DNA of 64,000 bases from Climacium dendroides (taxonomy: Eukaryota > Streptophyta > Bryopsida > Hypnales > Climaciaceae). Position numbers and translations under genes: made by a program. The first letter of the stretch is position 1, and every line of letters begins with the position of its first letter. Below, one piece after another: positions 26,260 to 37,446 of the stretch. Below the pieces are notes generated by a model. The model made no database searches. It had not been told where the DNA came from and saw nothing but the letters and a program-made list of their open reading frames with translations. The stretch covers positions 7,502,001 through 7,566,000 of the forward strand of contig OX467090.1 in assembly GCA_950106755.1 (NCBI GenBank), read 5' to 3'.

Positions 26260-29200
26260 TGTGGGAGCACGGAAATCCAGTCTTTAGGTTTAGAAGGGAA
26301 ATAAAGGGAATAGAGCTCTTTTTACTCCATATTTTTTTTGTTTTTATTTAGAAAAGTAGACCGTAAGTAGTTAGGGACTGAATACCGGAATAGGGTTACT
26401 TTAGAATAGATAATAGTGTTAACAGAAGTAACCGGAAACCGAAAGTCCGGAAACGGCATAGATAGGTCAGGAGTAGGTCAGAGTGATTTTCATTAGAAAC
26501 CGGAAACCGGAATAAAATAGAAGACCGGAGACCGGAAACGGAAGACAGGCAATCCAGGTGTAACAGGTGCCTACCTAGTTCTAGACCATACTTGAGAGCG
26601 GGTCTATTTTGGGGAAAACGGTCACCTGTAACGGCCCGAGTGAGTACAGCCCTAGAAATAGGAGGGGCAGGTGGCTCAGACCTCCTTTTGCGCGGAAGCT
26701 ACCTTGAGAAGAGATTGGTGAGGAGCATTTGAGGTGTACTTATATGTCAGCCAAAGAAAAGAAATTACGGGCTCAGTTTACGGACCGGATTAAGGACAGA
26801 CGGGTCTTGAGAGGAGAGTTCACTTAGAAGTTCACGTATGAGTGTGGAGTCAGGAGTGTACTGGTAAGACGACTTTTGAGGAGGGTCCTTGAGCGGAATA
26901 GGAAAACTAGAGTGCGAGTGATTGTGAGACCTCAAATAGTGATTCCGATCACTGAGAGGGTTTGAGAGGGTTTGAGAGAACAGCCCACGATGGTGAGAGA
27001 AGAGGTAGCTGTATCCTTGCGCATGGTGAAGCCGGTGGTACCAACGGATCCACGAGAGAAAGCGGAGCTAAAAGAAGACCTCCGACAAATGGGGTGTGAG
27101 GGATTTCTAGCCCAGCCATGGAATTTGAAAGACGAGGAGATCGTGAGAGAGGTAATCGGCGCGCCGCTAAGAAAGTGGAAGGGGACGTCGAGAAGTCGGC
27201 CTGAAGACTGGACTCCAACGCTGTGGAGGGAGACGTACGATTTCAAGAAGACGGACAAGGGACCGGCTTCCCAGACGGATCGCTTCTACGTGGGTAAGTT
27301 CCAGAATCCTCCAACGAAGAAGGATGGTTTCCCTGTGGTAGAGTGCATAAATGGTAGGGAGAAACGTTTAATGAAATACCTAGCAGCCATCCTTAGTCTA
27401 GAGCGACCAAACAGGATTACGGTCACCCTGATGAACACTATTTTCGGTGCATTGTCGGGTGACCGGAAAGTAGATTGGGGCGTAGTGATGAGAGATCAGA
27501 TCAAGAGATTGGTAGGAGGTATAGGGAAGTCTAAGCCTTCCCCTATAACCCCTTTTCTCTACCACTTGTATCAAGCACATGGCTGGCTTACAAATAGAGA
27601 GATAGATTCATATGATATGGCCAGAGCCATGTTAGAATTCGATATAGAAGACCCGGATGAAGAAGCCGGGCAAGAAGAGGAAGATTCAGAGGCAGACACT
27701 ATACCGGTCGAGGAAGCTAAGTCTCAGTGGAGGAGGCAGGACCGGAAAGAGAAAGACTCAGAAATAGGAGAAGGTAGTAAGGGAGTCGATCCGGTCTGGA
27801 ACCAGGATCCCCTAGGTCGAATTGTGAGGGAACTCAGTGAGTTCCGGATCTAGTACGGGAAGAGCCAGGAGACCATTCAAGAACTATGTCAGCTGCTGAA
27901 GGTCAGTCAGCCGCAGCAGCTCGTTGTCCAACTGGACTGGAAGATGAAGGAAGCGGTGAAGAAAGAGTTGAGCGAAGCCGCGAGTAAGGTGGACCAGCTA
28001 ACGAGGGAGTTGGAGGAGAAGAGAGAAGAAATGGACCAGCAAAAGAAATTCTCCAAGACAACCGCAAAGAACCTTCAGGCGATCCGGGAGTTCATCGGCA
28101 ATCCGAGCGAAATCATCAACAAAGCAATGTTGTTTGACGAGAAGGTGATGGAGACCGGAAAGCAAATTCCAGCCAACCTGATGATGGCGTTAGTGTCCTA
28201 CCACCGCAAGATGGAGGAAAGGAAGACCGGATCACAGGGGCAAGGATCCGGGAAGAGCAGACCGATTGAGGAAACCACTCCTCAGAGTGCTAGGGCCAAT
28301 GTTCCGCCCACACCAACCACGCAGAAGAAGAAGCCTCCAATTATGACACATAAGAAGAGGACGATTCTAGAGGACGATGACAAGGAGGAAGAAGAAGAAG
28401 AAGAAGAAGACGAGGATGAAGAATCCGGTACTGAGGAGGACTCGGAGCCGTATTCTAACCCGGATCAAGCACTGGCAAAGACTCGGGCAACCAAGGCTGC
28501 AGCATCCAAGAAGAAGAAGCTTGCCGCTCGGGGTAAGGTACGCCAGGAACAGAAGACCGGAACCGGAAAGAAGCCGGCCGTGAAGAAGTTAAAAACTTAG
28601 AAAGTTACGTGGGGTAAATTTCTGAGGATAGGGTAGTGAAAATCTGAAGTTTTGGGATAGTTGTACATAATTAGGCAGTTTACTTTTTGAGTGACACGGC
28701 CACTAGCAGTTGGAAAGTGACCGGGTCCGTAATTATAGGATCTGAGATCCACTTTTAACGGAAGTAGTGGAAGTTTGAGTGAAAGTCAACAGGGCTAGAA
28801 ATTAGTAAGGGAATGAAACGTGTTGAACCCTGATTGGCTGGAGCGTTACTTTGAGGTAAGGATTTTGAGGGAGTAGTTTAGTATTTAAATCCGGGACTTC
28901 TTTGGTCCCGGTGTGCATCTTTATCTTACCTTCTTATATTCATGAGTACTTGGGAGTTCGCTCTTGGCGTGATTGAAAGAAATCATAGTTGTGTGTACTT
29001 GACACTTGTCCGTGTTTTGGAAGTTCAGGCTGGAAAGTGAGTGTGAGTGGATACAAGGTGTACCCGGATGCTGAGTTTATCCGGTCCAGTATTGAATTAG
29101 TGCGTGTGGATGGAGGCAGAAGGGATCTCTAGTGTGGACTAGGAGTGGACTCGGAAGGGAGTACGGATTGAGGACCACTCTCCGGAAAGAGTAAGGGTTA

Positions 29201-30066
29201 GCACGCCTCTACAACGCTCGTTTCCCCTCTCTTCCCCGCTAGTTCAGACCGGATTTAGGACTAACTCAATAGGCTGTCGTTGTAGCATTGGTTAGGAGGG
29301 ATTAGACCGGCTTGCGTGACCTGCTGGACACGACTGCGTTTCCTTTCCAGTTGTGAGGACGGTCTGTTTTCTCATTTGTAGGATTTGAAAGTTTATTTTT
29401 GAAAGTTTGATCACATAGTGAAACTTCTAACACTTTAAAAAGGAAGGGTAGGAGTTAAGCTTCCTTCCTAAAGCCCAATTAAGCAGATCCCTCGTCGAGA
29501 GGTTAAAATCCACATGGTTACAATTAGAGATCTAGACCGGATGTGAATACTAGAGGTTAAGGTTAAATCTGTGGAAACGCGGGTTATGGTTACGGTCTGA
29601 AAAACGTAAATACATGTAACCACTAAAGGTATGTGAATAGAAGTGTTGGGAGAGTTACAGGGTAGTGTAAAGCCGTGGGGTAGTAAACTAACCAGTTAGA
29701 GAGTCTGTGTGATAAACCAATGGGTGTTAGACCGGAATCAATCCGGTCAGTGTTATTAGATCGGGAAGATCCGGTCTAAAGTGTAGTAGTAATTGTTGGA
29801 CCGGAGAGATCTAGTCGTGTTTGTCCACGGAAACAAGGAGGCCAAGTGGAAGTTCCGGTCTATTGTTTTGCTTGGGGTTTTGTATTTGTGTGTGTTTTGT
29901 GACCATCACTCTACCATTTTCCGGTAATTGTGAACCTAGGAAATTCGATCTTTGTGGGAACGATACTCGAGTCACTTTAGGGCCTCTTTTAAGAAATATT
30001 GAGCCTTAGAGAAGGATTTTTGCTTTCCTGTGCTACGACAGATGGCAAGAGTTAAGTGCCCCAACA
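26260..30066 (+). mobile_element. Gag-like-gene-bearing element, probably a retrotransposon derivative without pol
   Basis: A GC-richer block starts TGTGGGAGCACGG and ends GTGCCCCAACA, similar inverted TG...CA ends as in LTR retrotransposons. The tail has GTGGGAACGATACTCGAGTCAC and TGCTACGACA, phrases like those seen at the 3' side of some plant LTR elements. I see no duplicated LTRs, no 5-bp target duplication (GACGG versus CTATT), and no protease, reverse transcriptase, RNase H or integrase frame. The ACCGGA/CCGGAA motif is scattered throughout. It resembles a large non-autonomous retrotransposon derivative; another element class is possible. Confidence 0.5.
26990..28600 (+). pseudogene. 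Gag-like plant transposon protein with one internal TAG stop
   Basis: One frame runs from ATG 26,990 to TAG 28,598-28,600 with a single internal TAG at 27,851-27,853. The halves are 288 and 248 codons. The first half contains WxxTLWRETYDF and VDWGVVMRDQIKRLV segments that recall the plant-specific putative transposon protein domain found in retroelement Gag-like products. The second half starts with a Lys/Glu-rich coiled coil (27,944-28,100), then an acidic run of Glu and Asp (28,380-28,445), then a basic Lys-rich tail (28,500-28,595) that could bind nucleic acid. The frame is otherwise open over 1.6 kb, so the TAG is either recent damage (for example CAG to TAG) or a read-through codon. Confidence 0.6.
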
Positions 30067-30186
30067 CTATTTACACATAAGTTGAAAAATAGTGTTGAGG
30101 TAAAAAATAGGGAACAACACTAATAACCACCCAACACTATTTACGTATAAAAAAAATCTTGCTTTTAAAAAAAATCTTTCATAGTG

Positions 30187-32251
30187 AAGCATCTGTAATT
30201 TTAGAATTATAGTCTACCACACTTGGCCTACAACTATTGTATATATTCCCTTGAGGAACATGTCAGCTTTCTTCTTTAAAAGTTCTCATTTGTCATTTTG
30301 TCTATAATATAAGTCATTTATTTATGATGTGTATTGGTAACACACAAACTATCAAGTAGAAGAATCTTCATCCTTGAATGACCAAATAATTTTTTTAATA
30401 TTTACATATTTTATTTATATCTTTGTACAATTATTATTTTTTATTTAGTTTCATCAAAATTAATTTTATAAGAAGATTTTTTTGGGAGAGTCAAGGATTA
30501 ATATAATTAGTTTAAAAAAAAACTCAAATAGATTGCAATTAGCTACAATTTTCTTATAAGAGGGTTGTCACTAAAAAAAATTGAAACTTAAATAATTCAA
30601 AATAATGTGCATTTGAACATGGTTCTCATTATTGAATTATCTATATTTTTGTTGAATCTTGTTCTAAGCCAAGTTTTTAATGTGGGTGAAATTTCACTCA
30701 AAGTAATACATTCTCTAGCCTCATACCTCCCCAAATTAGCCTACATATTGAAGCCAACTAGGACAATGCTAGTCCAAAATAAATATGTTGGTCCTAAGTC
30801 TACAAAAGATATGAGATTCTCTTTGCATGAATTTTTAGAATGATGTATGAATAAATCATGAATATTCAAAATGCTAAAATTAAATTTTAGACAAGAATCT
30901 AGATGGGACAAATTGCAAACGTGTCACATTTAAGTGCACTTTCCTTTATTTTTTTTTCGTAATTTGGAATTGATTTGCTTTCACAAATTGACAAATCAAC
31001 AAAGGGCCTTGCATTTGAACCAACTTGATACACTAAAAAACTTATTTGGTGTCACTTGTACTAAATAATCTTAAAATGCAATAAATTTTTATCCTCGATG
31101 AATTTTTTACCAACTATATTTAAAGAGATTCTCCTCTTGACATCTATGCTCTTGACAGAAATATTCTTTTTTTGAAAAAAATTATAGCTTTGAAAAAGTA
31201 GTTAACCCCTAAATGCCCAAGCCTTTCCAAGAGCATTTCGTTCATGATAAAAGAGCATGGACTTATAGTTAGCCCCAACAAAGAAAATTGTGTTTTTTTT
31301 CAAAATCTAACCATATAGATGTTTAAAGAGCTTGCTAATTAGTATGAATACCAATTTTCAGCACAAAATTCCATAGGAGTTGTGAGATTATAACAAGAGA
31401 AGTTTGTGTTTTCTATTTTCAACATGCTGTCCGTCCCCACAATGAAACTGAAATTTGCATATAAAAGTTTTTTTGAGATGAAAGGTGACATGAACAACTG
31501 TAAATGGTATTAGGACACTAATATGCACTTCCAAAAAACTTAATTTCACATGAAAAGCTATCAAACTCATTTCACAATCCACCTTGCAAATGTAGAAATG
31601 CATTTTTTTTGTGTTTTACACTCGATGTTTAAAAACTGCAAATAGCTCCAAATCAGCACTTGAATATTGAACTTTTTAACGGTGAAAGTAAAGAAAATGA
31701 TTTACTCTTTCCATAAGGACCATTTTCAAAGAAAATGGATAAGTACAACTTCTTAGATCTAAAATCGAAGTAAAATTGCTCAAAGTCAAGAACACCATCA
31801 TGCTCTGTCTCCACCCTTCCTTTAAATAATGGGAACCATCCTACCAAGGCACAAGGTACCTTCTAAATGAAGAAGGTAGTTCCCAATAATGTCCCCAACG
31901 CCCTCCCACTGAAAATGCTGCCATCAAAACCAATATTAGTCAAGCGGCCATAACTTCTACATTAATTAATATTTTAGCGTGAAAGTTGTTGGGCCCATTA
32001 GATATTCTCATGACACATTTTCTCCAAGTGAATATTATTATTATTTTTAATTCACTATTCCTAGGGACGCCTTGAAATGACAACACCTATCTTGTAAAAT
32101 TTCAGAGTCTCTCAAAACTTTTAGATGAACTTGAAGGTTACATAACTTTTGCATATCAACTTAGTTTTGAGTGTTTTTTTTCCCCTTATAGATACTAAAG
32201 CATAGAGTTTCTTTTAAATAAAAATTCAAATAAAAAATTTCCAATAGATTT
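30187..32251. other. AT-rich intergenic DNA, no gene seen
   Basis: A 78-codon plus frame at 30,607 (ATG) and minus frames at 31,388-31,603 and 31,653-31,847 have no recognisable domain. At 31,202 the sequence TTAACCCCTAAATGCCCAA matches the left end of the TTAA-flanked element at 49,586, but I found no matching right end, so it may be an orphan terminus. Confidence 0.45.
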
Positions 32252-32722
32252 TCTTCAAATTACAACTTTGGGTATGAGGAGATGCTTTGGATGCAACTCT
32301 TCACAATGCATCAACCTCGTATTTCCAAAGTGTAGAGAAAGCCTTATATCCAAAACCAAACAATAACTCGTGATTTATCTTCAAATTACAACTTTGGGTA
32401 TGAGGAGATGCTTTGGATGCAACTCTTCACAATGCATCAACCTCGTATTTCCAAAGTGTAGAGAAAGTCTTATATCCAAAACCAAACAATGACTTGTGAT
32501 TTATCTTCAAATTACAACTTTGGGTATGAGGAGATGCTTTGGATGCAACTCTTCACAATGCATCAACCTCGTATTTCCAAAGTGTAGAGAAAGTCTTATA
32601 TCCAAAACCAAAAATGACTCATGATTTATCTTCAAATTACAACTTTGGGTATGAGGAGATGCTTTGGATGCAACTCTTCACAATGCATCAACCTCGTATT
32701 TCCAAAGTGTAAAGAAAATCCT
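32252..32722. repeat. 126-bp tandem repeat, about 3.7 copies
   Basis: Copies start at 32,252, 32,378, 32,504 and 32,629 with TCTTCAAATTACAACTTTGG. Spacing is 126, 126 and 125 bp, and units are almost identical. The array ends inside the fourth copy near 32,722. High identity points to recent expansion. No open frame crosses it. Confidence 0.92.
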
Positions 32723-32921
32723 AATAAAATATAAACAATATAAATAAATACAAACAAAAATATAAAATAATATATATAAAGTTTAAAAAAATACTCAAAT
32801 ATATTTAGATGAAGGTACATCAACAACACTTGTTGCCTTTTCCTTTATTGATCTATCATGTGTCAATGTGTATTACATATGAATTATTTGTTTAATTGGG
32901 TTTGTTGTAATTTTTCATAGG

Positions 32922-33265
32922 AGAAGTTTGAGGAGTTAGAGGAGAAGTTTGAGAAGTTCGAAGGGAAATTCAAAAGTGAAATTCACGCACTGCGTGAAAA
33001 CCTCAAAGTGGTGCATGATGAGTTGAAGCAGCATGTGCTCCTTACGAATCAAGTCAAACAACGGGTTCTCTTGGAAAAGGCGCTGAAGAAAATAATGGAC
33101 CTCTTGGATAAACCAAAGTTGGATTCCAATGAGACTTGTAAAAATTACTTCAAAACTTTTGGTGGAGATGATTGGGACAAGGTTTTTGGAGAAGATAGTG
33201 ACTTACATAAAATTGCCCAAGTGAAGAAGTTATTTGGCGTTGGCTTCTTGGCATCTGGAGTCTGA
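32922..33265 (+). CDS. Possible exon or gene fragment, coiled-coil protein
   Basis: An open frame ends at TGA 33,263-33,265. It extends upstream of the first ATG (33,008) to a T-rich tract and CATAG at about 32,921, which looks like a splice acceptor. The translated part begins with repeated EKFEELEEK-type heptads, followed by LKQHVLLTNQVKQRVLLEKALKKIMDLL, then a charged tail ending in GVGFLASGV. I do not recognise the family. It may be a captured exon inside a decayed element or the last exon of a transposon gene. There is no supporting upstream exon. Confidence 0.3.
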
Positions 33266-34297
33266 TTTTGCATTTTGATTTCAGCCGATAGGGGGTTGTG
33301 AGAGTCTAAATGTGGTTTTTATCAATTGGTAGTATAGTTCACCTGGTTACTAATGTGAGTTAACAATAGGAAGATGCATTCAGCCGATTTGTGATTTTAA
33401 GGGTTGTGAACCAATCAGTGGTTATTGGATTGGAGGGTATTTTAGTTTGGGATTTTTCAATTGGTAGATCAGTTGACTTCGGAGAGAAAGAAGCACTTCT
33501 TCCGGGTGCAGAAGTAAAAATAATTGGGAGATTTTGTTGTGTTTGTTTCTATTACTAAGTGATTAATATAAGGAATATTTGCAATTGTATTTCTTTTATG
33601 TTTGCTGAGTGTTTGCAATTGTGAGTTTTGAGTATGTGTAACTATGTGTGTAGATGTTGGTTGTTGTAAGTGAGTGCCAATTGTGTAATTGATTATAAAT
33701 TTGCAAATGTGTATGAGTGAAATGAATGGAGTGATTACTAATACGAGAGATTGAATGAATCATTATATATTGAAAAACTGGGAGAGTTTGGTCAAAGTTG
33801 AGCCCTGAATGATTTGTGTGAATGTGTACTGTGATGTATGTGAGTGAGGAGAATAAACCGATTGGGAAATTTAATAATATAAGAATCAGGTTTGGTATTT
33901 ATGATTGGAGTTGAATTGGGTTTAATTGATGAGAATATGGAGTGACTGTGAGGAATAAAATCAATTGGGTTAGGAGTTGATGTAACAAAGAGAGTGTATT
34001 GAGTTGAGGATTTTGTTGAGAAAACCGATTGAGAGAAAATTGTGTGAAAGATAAATAAATAAAATAAAAATGAATAAAGAAGAAATTATAAAATAAAAAT
34101 AGAAGGAGTATAATTTTTGCTAGAATTGGATTATGTGAGAATGAAGTGCAAGATTTAAAAGGAGAATTTCATGAAGAAAAATGTCAATACTAGTTGGAGA
34201 AAGAGAAGGCAAAAATAACTCGGTAGAGATCAATAGGAGTGAGGATCAAGAGGAGCAAAAGCTAGGAGCTTGGAACCGATTGGAATTTTGATAAGAA
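33266..34297. other. G/T-rich intergenic DNA
   Basis: No gene. The strand is rich in TGTGAG, GAGTTG and AATTGGG words and resembles in style 50,150-50,950, which lies inside a TTAA-flanked element; this may be old transposon sequence. No terminal repeats were found. Confidence 0.4.
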
Positions 34298-34511
34298 CAC
34301 TACAAGAAAACCTGTCCGAATTGACAGAAAGTCGTCCTAATTGACAGAAATCAGCCCCTCCTAATTGACAGAAAATTGACAGATTTTTGTCAATTTGGAC
34401 AATTTTCTGTCAATTCGGACAGTTTTTGTCCTAATTGACAGAAACTTGTCAAATTTCTGTAGATTAGGAGGGGCTGATTTCTGTCAATTAGGACGACTTT
34501 CTCTTGTAGTG
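34298..34511. mobile_element. 214-bp hairpin MITE with CACTA-type ends
   Basis: It starts CACTACAAGAAAA and ends TTTCTCTTGTAGTG. Internally the arms pair closely; a block of about 39 nt, beginning GAAAGTCGTCCTAATTGACA, is repeated exactly in inverse form (34,324-34,362 and its partner near 34,465-34,503). The word AATTGACAGAAA recurs several times. Flanking triplets are GAA and AAA, so a 3-bp target duplication is only approximate. Transcription would give a long, nearly perfect hairpin. Confidence 0.8.
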
Positions 34512-36992
34512 AAAGATCTACAACCCTAAGTCATTGATATGCATATAGGAATAATAAATCCTCTCTCTTGCAATTGGAAATTTTTTTAGAGAATTGTATT
34601 AGACCCATTCCGATTGATAATAATTTGCCTCCTAGAGTTCGAATCCAACTTTAGGGATTTATTTTAAGTAGGAATAGAAAACCTTCTTACAACATCTAAT
34701 AAAAGCATATACGAGATTGACTTCTTCGATATTTTTGATATCGTTTTTGCAATAGAGGTTGCCAAACAGCAACCCATTTGGGTTTGACTGTTGGCCTTTG
34801 CATTTGGTAAGACAAAGGAAGAAATCATGACCCTCGAGGTATGTTTTTGTATGTCCTTTTTCACGAACATTTTCAATGAGATTTTGATGTGCAACCAATT
34901 GAACATGGCAAAGTATGTTGTTTTTGACGGTGGTTGTGGGGTAGGGTGACAGTTGGTGAATGATTGAACTGGTGGTTTCAGAGGCAGGTCGTAACATGCA
35001 GGTCGTAATTGGTGGTTTTAGGGGTTGGGTAGCAGAGTAGGGTTGGGCATATTTCCTAGTGATGGACTCTATTCACAGGGTGAGAGTGGTATCCAAATTA
35101 GGGATTGTAAGGTTTTGTAGTGTAGTAGCACGGAACTTGATTGAATTTGTGTTTTTTTAGAGTTTTGTGTTGGTTTTTTTAGCCCTTTTGTTGTCTTGAA
35201 ATGGAATGTGATTGATTTATATGTACTCTCTGTCAATCTAAAATGATGATGTCAAGAGATTTAAGGTATGCTATTTGATAGTACGTTGTATCATGTTGAG
35301 TATAGTGTATTTCCTTCCTTTTTGGGGTGAGTGCACTGAAACGACATCTTTTTGGCAGCAGTTTCTTTATAGAGAACTTTGTGAGTTTATCTACACTTTT
35401 GTGCCAGTTTGGTGTAGTTTGGTATTAGCTACCTTTCATAGCCGAAGCAGACACTTTTTCCTTCTGTTGCAAGGCATCCAAAACCACATCCTCTTCCTCT
35501 TTGTGGCAGCCTTCTATAAACGATTGCAACACACATTATTAATTGTATTGGTTTGTTGTAAAATCTTGAACCCTAAATCTCCAAGATTTGATGGTCTTGA
35601 TTTAGTTTGGAGGAGACAAGATAATGCCCGATTATATGTTGGCCCGTAGTTCTCGACCAGTGTAATTCAATATTTGTTATGCAAATAAGTGTACCGAATG
35701 CTATGATGAAACTTGGGTTGTGGTCGAGTCAATCCACTGCGAAGTTCTATACGAATCTAAATGGATACATAGTCGGCATTGTTTTAATTGACTAAGGTTT
35801 TTGATCTTTGGCACCCCTGGATATTATATTTTCTTGTGTCAAGTTCTCATAATCTTATCTCAAAAAGTGATAACCGTTCCAAATTGATATGCGATGCTAT
35901 TATTGAAGGTAGTGTGTATATTTGTTTCGAAGATTGTTTTTCCGACTTTCTATAGGAACAAATTGTAATAAACTTTGTTGTTGGATAGTTTCTTCCATGA
36001 ATGGCAATATTAAACGGAAATTAAATCAAGCTTATTCACACTCTGTTGGGGATACTCTAAATAAAGTCAACTAACTTCTTCGATATTCAAATAACACATG
36101 TTTCGGTACATTAGAATCAATAACATTCAAAACTTGTGATGAATGGGCTACTGCCAATAAAGCCTCAGTTCAGAGTAGATAGCCAGAAGGCTGGTAAATT
36201 TGACTTCAGTACCTTTTCTCGCATCGAATATTGAGATGGGATTCAATCTCTTAGATTACTCTCATTTTTTTTCTTGCAAAAATCACATGTTGCAAAGTGG
36301 GACTAGCAGGGTCATATATCAAATAAACTGATTGATTTCTCAATGCACGATTCTTTGCTTCTAATATAATTGTGCACCAAACCTAACCAATACGAACGAC
36401 TCACAAGAACTTGTTACTACCCACAGTTTCTTCTCCATGGTTGAACAATAGAAGAAGCACATTGTTTTTTAAGCCTTGTGAGGTACAGATTTTATCGATC
36501 ACTGCTAGACATGAAATTATGGACTACACTCTCGTGAATGGTTGAAAGATCATCTAGCCAGTCCTGTATAATTCAAGCCATGTATCTTTTGGCGAATTGA
36601 GGATGCTCCTGCAGTTTGTGGTTTCATGTAAAGTTCAATACAGAATTCTATTTGCGTTCAGGTTTTGGGCTAAGAAACATGTAGAAGCATAATGATAAAC
36701 ACCACTGATCTAGTCTGAATCAAGGAAAAGATTAGTGATAATAATTAATGATTAATTTGCTCGACATTACTGATTGAATTAATTCGGCTTCTAAAAGAGA
36801 TTAGAGTGAATTCTGAAAAATCTTCTAAAACTAGAAAGAACTATTGACAGAGAATGTATAGATTGTCACAACTATTTAGGTAGAGATTGTCACAACTCGA
36901 AGTGTCATTGGAAACTATTGAAAGCATCAGGCCATCAGCTTAGTAGGTTTTGATTTCATATCATTTTGGCCTTCGCTTCCTGTAGTCACTGT
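34512..36992. other. Intergenic DNA without a recognised gene
   Basis: Frames at 34,659-34,997 (minus, 112 codons) and 35,275-35,649 (plus, 124 codons) are open but show no known motif. The minus one has several Cys residues, the plus one is hydrophobic. The base composition is less AT-extreme than the surroundings, so this may be degraded transposon or gene sequence. Confidence 0.4.
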
Positions 36993-37278
36993 TCAATTGA
37001 ATTGTACCAAAGCATGATGACAAGCTTCCACAAGTAGCTCGTTTTCCCTGTAGATATGCAGTTTTAATTTACCAATATGCAAATTGTATTTCATCCACAA
37101 CATTGGCGTTGATGGGGTGCAAGGATTTCCAAAGTGTTTGCACAAATTTTGTAGGCTTACTGGGATGCCCCAGACATCTTGGACATCTTGGATGGCATCC
37201 TTCAATTTGCCTAGGGTGCTTTGTGGAGGCAGATTAGCCTCTAATGTAATCCCGTCCAAGGATTTCACAAAAGATCAT
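36993..37278 (-). pseudogene. Ubiquitin-like domain remnant with a 1-nt frameshift
   Basis: On the minus strand, ATG ATC TTT at 37,278 followed by one extra T leads into GTG AAA (37,268), giving MIF / VKSLDGITLEA, which parallels the start of ubiquitin. Further on, LKDAIQD-(6)-GIP-(3)-QNL and YNLHIGKLKLHIYR match the ubiquitin pattern KAKIQD-EGIP-QQRL and YNI-LHLVLR in order and spacing, with a short insertion. No C-terminal Gly-Gly is present. It is therefore a diverged or dead ubiquitin-like copy, next to the piggyBac remnant and on the same strand. Confidence 0.5.
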
Positions 37279-37446
37279 ACCGCCAGGTTTTGGTGCATTC
37301 CACATTGACATGTGAAAAAATGCCTCATGTTGGTTGTAACGTGAAGTACATCTACGAGATCAAAGATGGTGTGATGCTAAAACCTTAGCAAGACAAAGTT
37401 GAAAAGATTTGTGGGACAACCTTTTCATTCACCAAATCAAAGATTG

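Larger units (their letters stand above)
26086..30186. mobile_element. CACTA-like element interrupted by a Gag-carrying insertion
   Basis: The left end CACTACACTGAAA (26,086) matches, inverted and allowing a 3-nt gap, the right end TTTCATAGTG (to 30,186). Motifs such as AACACTATTTAC and TAGTGTT recur in direct and inverse orientation in both flanks (26,086-26,259 and 30,060-30,186). The flanking triplets GAT and AAG do not match, so no target duplication is confirmed. Only about 300 bp belongs to this outer element. The middle is a later insertion of different base composition. Confidence 0.5.

Noticed and set aside
26260..30066. Complete LTR retrotransposon
   Set aside because: TG...CA ends are visible, but no pair of direct LTRs, no primer-binding site, no target duplication and no pol frame could be found.
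31202..31225. TTAACCCCTAAATGCCCAA as another TTAA element
   Set aside because: The left end matches well, but no right end was found, so only an orphan terminus can be noted.
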